Of a stretch of 22,245 bases of DNA, positions 22,081-22,245 are shown piece by piece; position 1 is the stretch's first letter; each line of letters starts with the position of its first letter. The notes under the pieces are model-generated. The model was not told where the DNA came from and ran no database searches. It was given only the letters and a program-made list of their open reading frames with translations. The translations under genes and the position numbers were made by a program. Location: the NCBI GenBank assembly GCA_029984035.1, contig JASBYJ010000014.1:1-22245 (forward strand). The letters are read 5' to 3'. Source of the stretch: Conchiformibius sp. Its GTDB lineage: Bacteria; Pseudomonadota; Gammaproteobacteria; Burkholderiales; Neisseriaceae.

Positions 22081-22245
22081 CTATAATAGTCTTTCCGACC
22101 CACACGGCAAACAAACCGGAAACCGCGCCCGGGCATTCTGACAGACACTCCTAATACTAGTTTCCGGCGACTTACCAATATCGGCCCAGTCAGTTAAAAC
22201 AGCACACACACCCTGCCCTTTGCCCTCCATACTCCCGGCTCCCGC
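22081..22245 (-). other. Open frame running off the contig end, unidentified
   Basis: On the - strand a frame is open from the contig edge to TAG (22081-22083), 54 codons. An ATG at 22228-22230 starts MEGKGQGVCAVLTDWADIG, and the end reads KSPETSIRSVCQNARARF then PVCLPCGSERLL. I do not recognise it securely. It is cysteine- and arginine-rich and GC-rich beside an AT-rich stretch (21985-22080). It could be the tail of a small mobile-element protein or a chance frame. The rest of 21985-22080 holds nothing I can name. Confidence 0.25.

Overview
The window looks like a complete contig from a member of the Neisseriaceae that is not the meningococcus or gonococcus. Two things show this. First, the 12-mer AGGCTGCCTGAA occurs 15 times exactly by my count (7 on +, 8 on -), plus many one-off copies. 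It is a DNA uptake sequence (DUS) of the dialect I remember as AG-simDUS, named for Simonsiella. Second, the proteins closely resemble neisserial ones. A complete rod-elongation operon (mreB-mreC-mreD-mrdA-rodA) argues for a rod-shaped or filamentous relative, because the coccoid Neisseria species have lost these genes.

Layout. 1-1126 (+): the C-terminal end of a GT14-type glycosyltransferase carrying a heptanucleotide tandem repeat at the contig edge, then a complete family-2 glycosyltransferase. Both are AT-rich and probably make a variable surface glycan. 1290-6060 (-): a ten-gene ribosomal operon, rplC-rplD-rplW-rplB-rpsS-rplV-rpsC-rplP-rpmC-rpsQ, with its own promoter in front of rplC and a terminator after rpsQ. 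The usual first gene, rpsJ, is absent, and the spc operon does not follow. 6061-7013: about 950 bases with no convincing gene.

7014-12984 (-): a cold-shock/DUF1294 membrane protein, then gatB, an AT-rich NERD-nuclease/SF1-helicase gene, gatA and gatC. The helicase gene lies between gatA and gatB, the subunits of the amidotransferase that makes Gln-tRNA(Gln) and/or Asn-tRNA(Asn). 13208-18900 (+): the elongasome operon. 19167-20580 (+): marC, ratA and rnfH. 20710-21918 (-): uraA. 21919-22245: the uraA promoter region and a GC-rich end holding only a short open frame that runs off the contig.

DUS copies are often paired as inverted repeats at gene ends, where they form hairpins. Some make good intrinsic terminators; others lie inside operons and lack a T-run. 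Two copies are extended to near-perfect palindromes that read as one dialect on one strand and a second dialect on the other. The observations I consider most worth following are the mid-gene heptanucleotide repeat, the ribosomal operon cut at both ends, the foreign-looking NERD helicase within the gat genes, the palindromic DUS, and a bulged hairpin in the mreB leader. I found no CRISPR array, tRNA, rRNA or intact insertion sequence.
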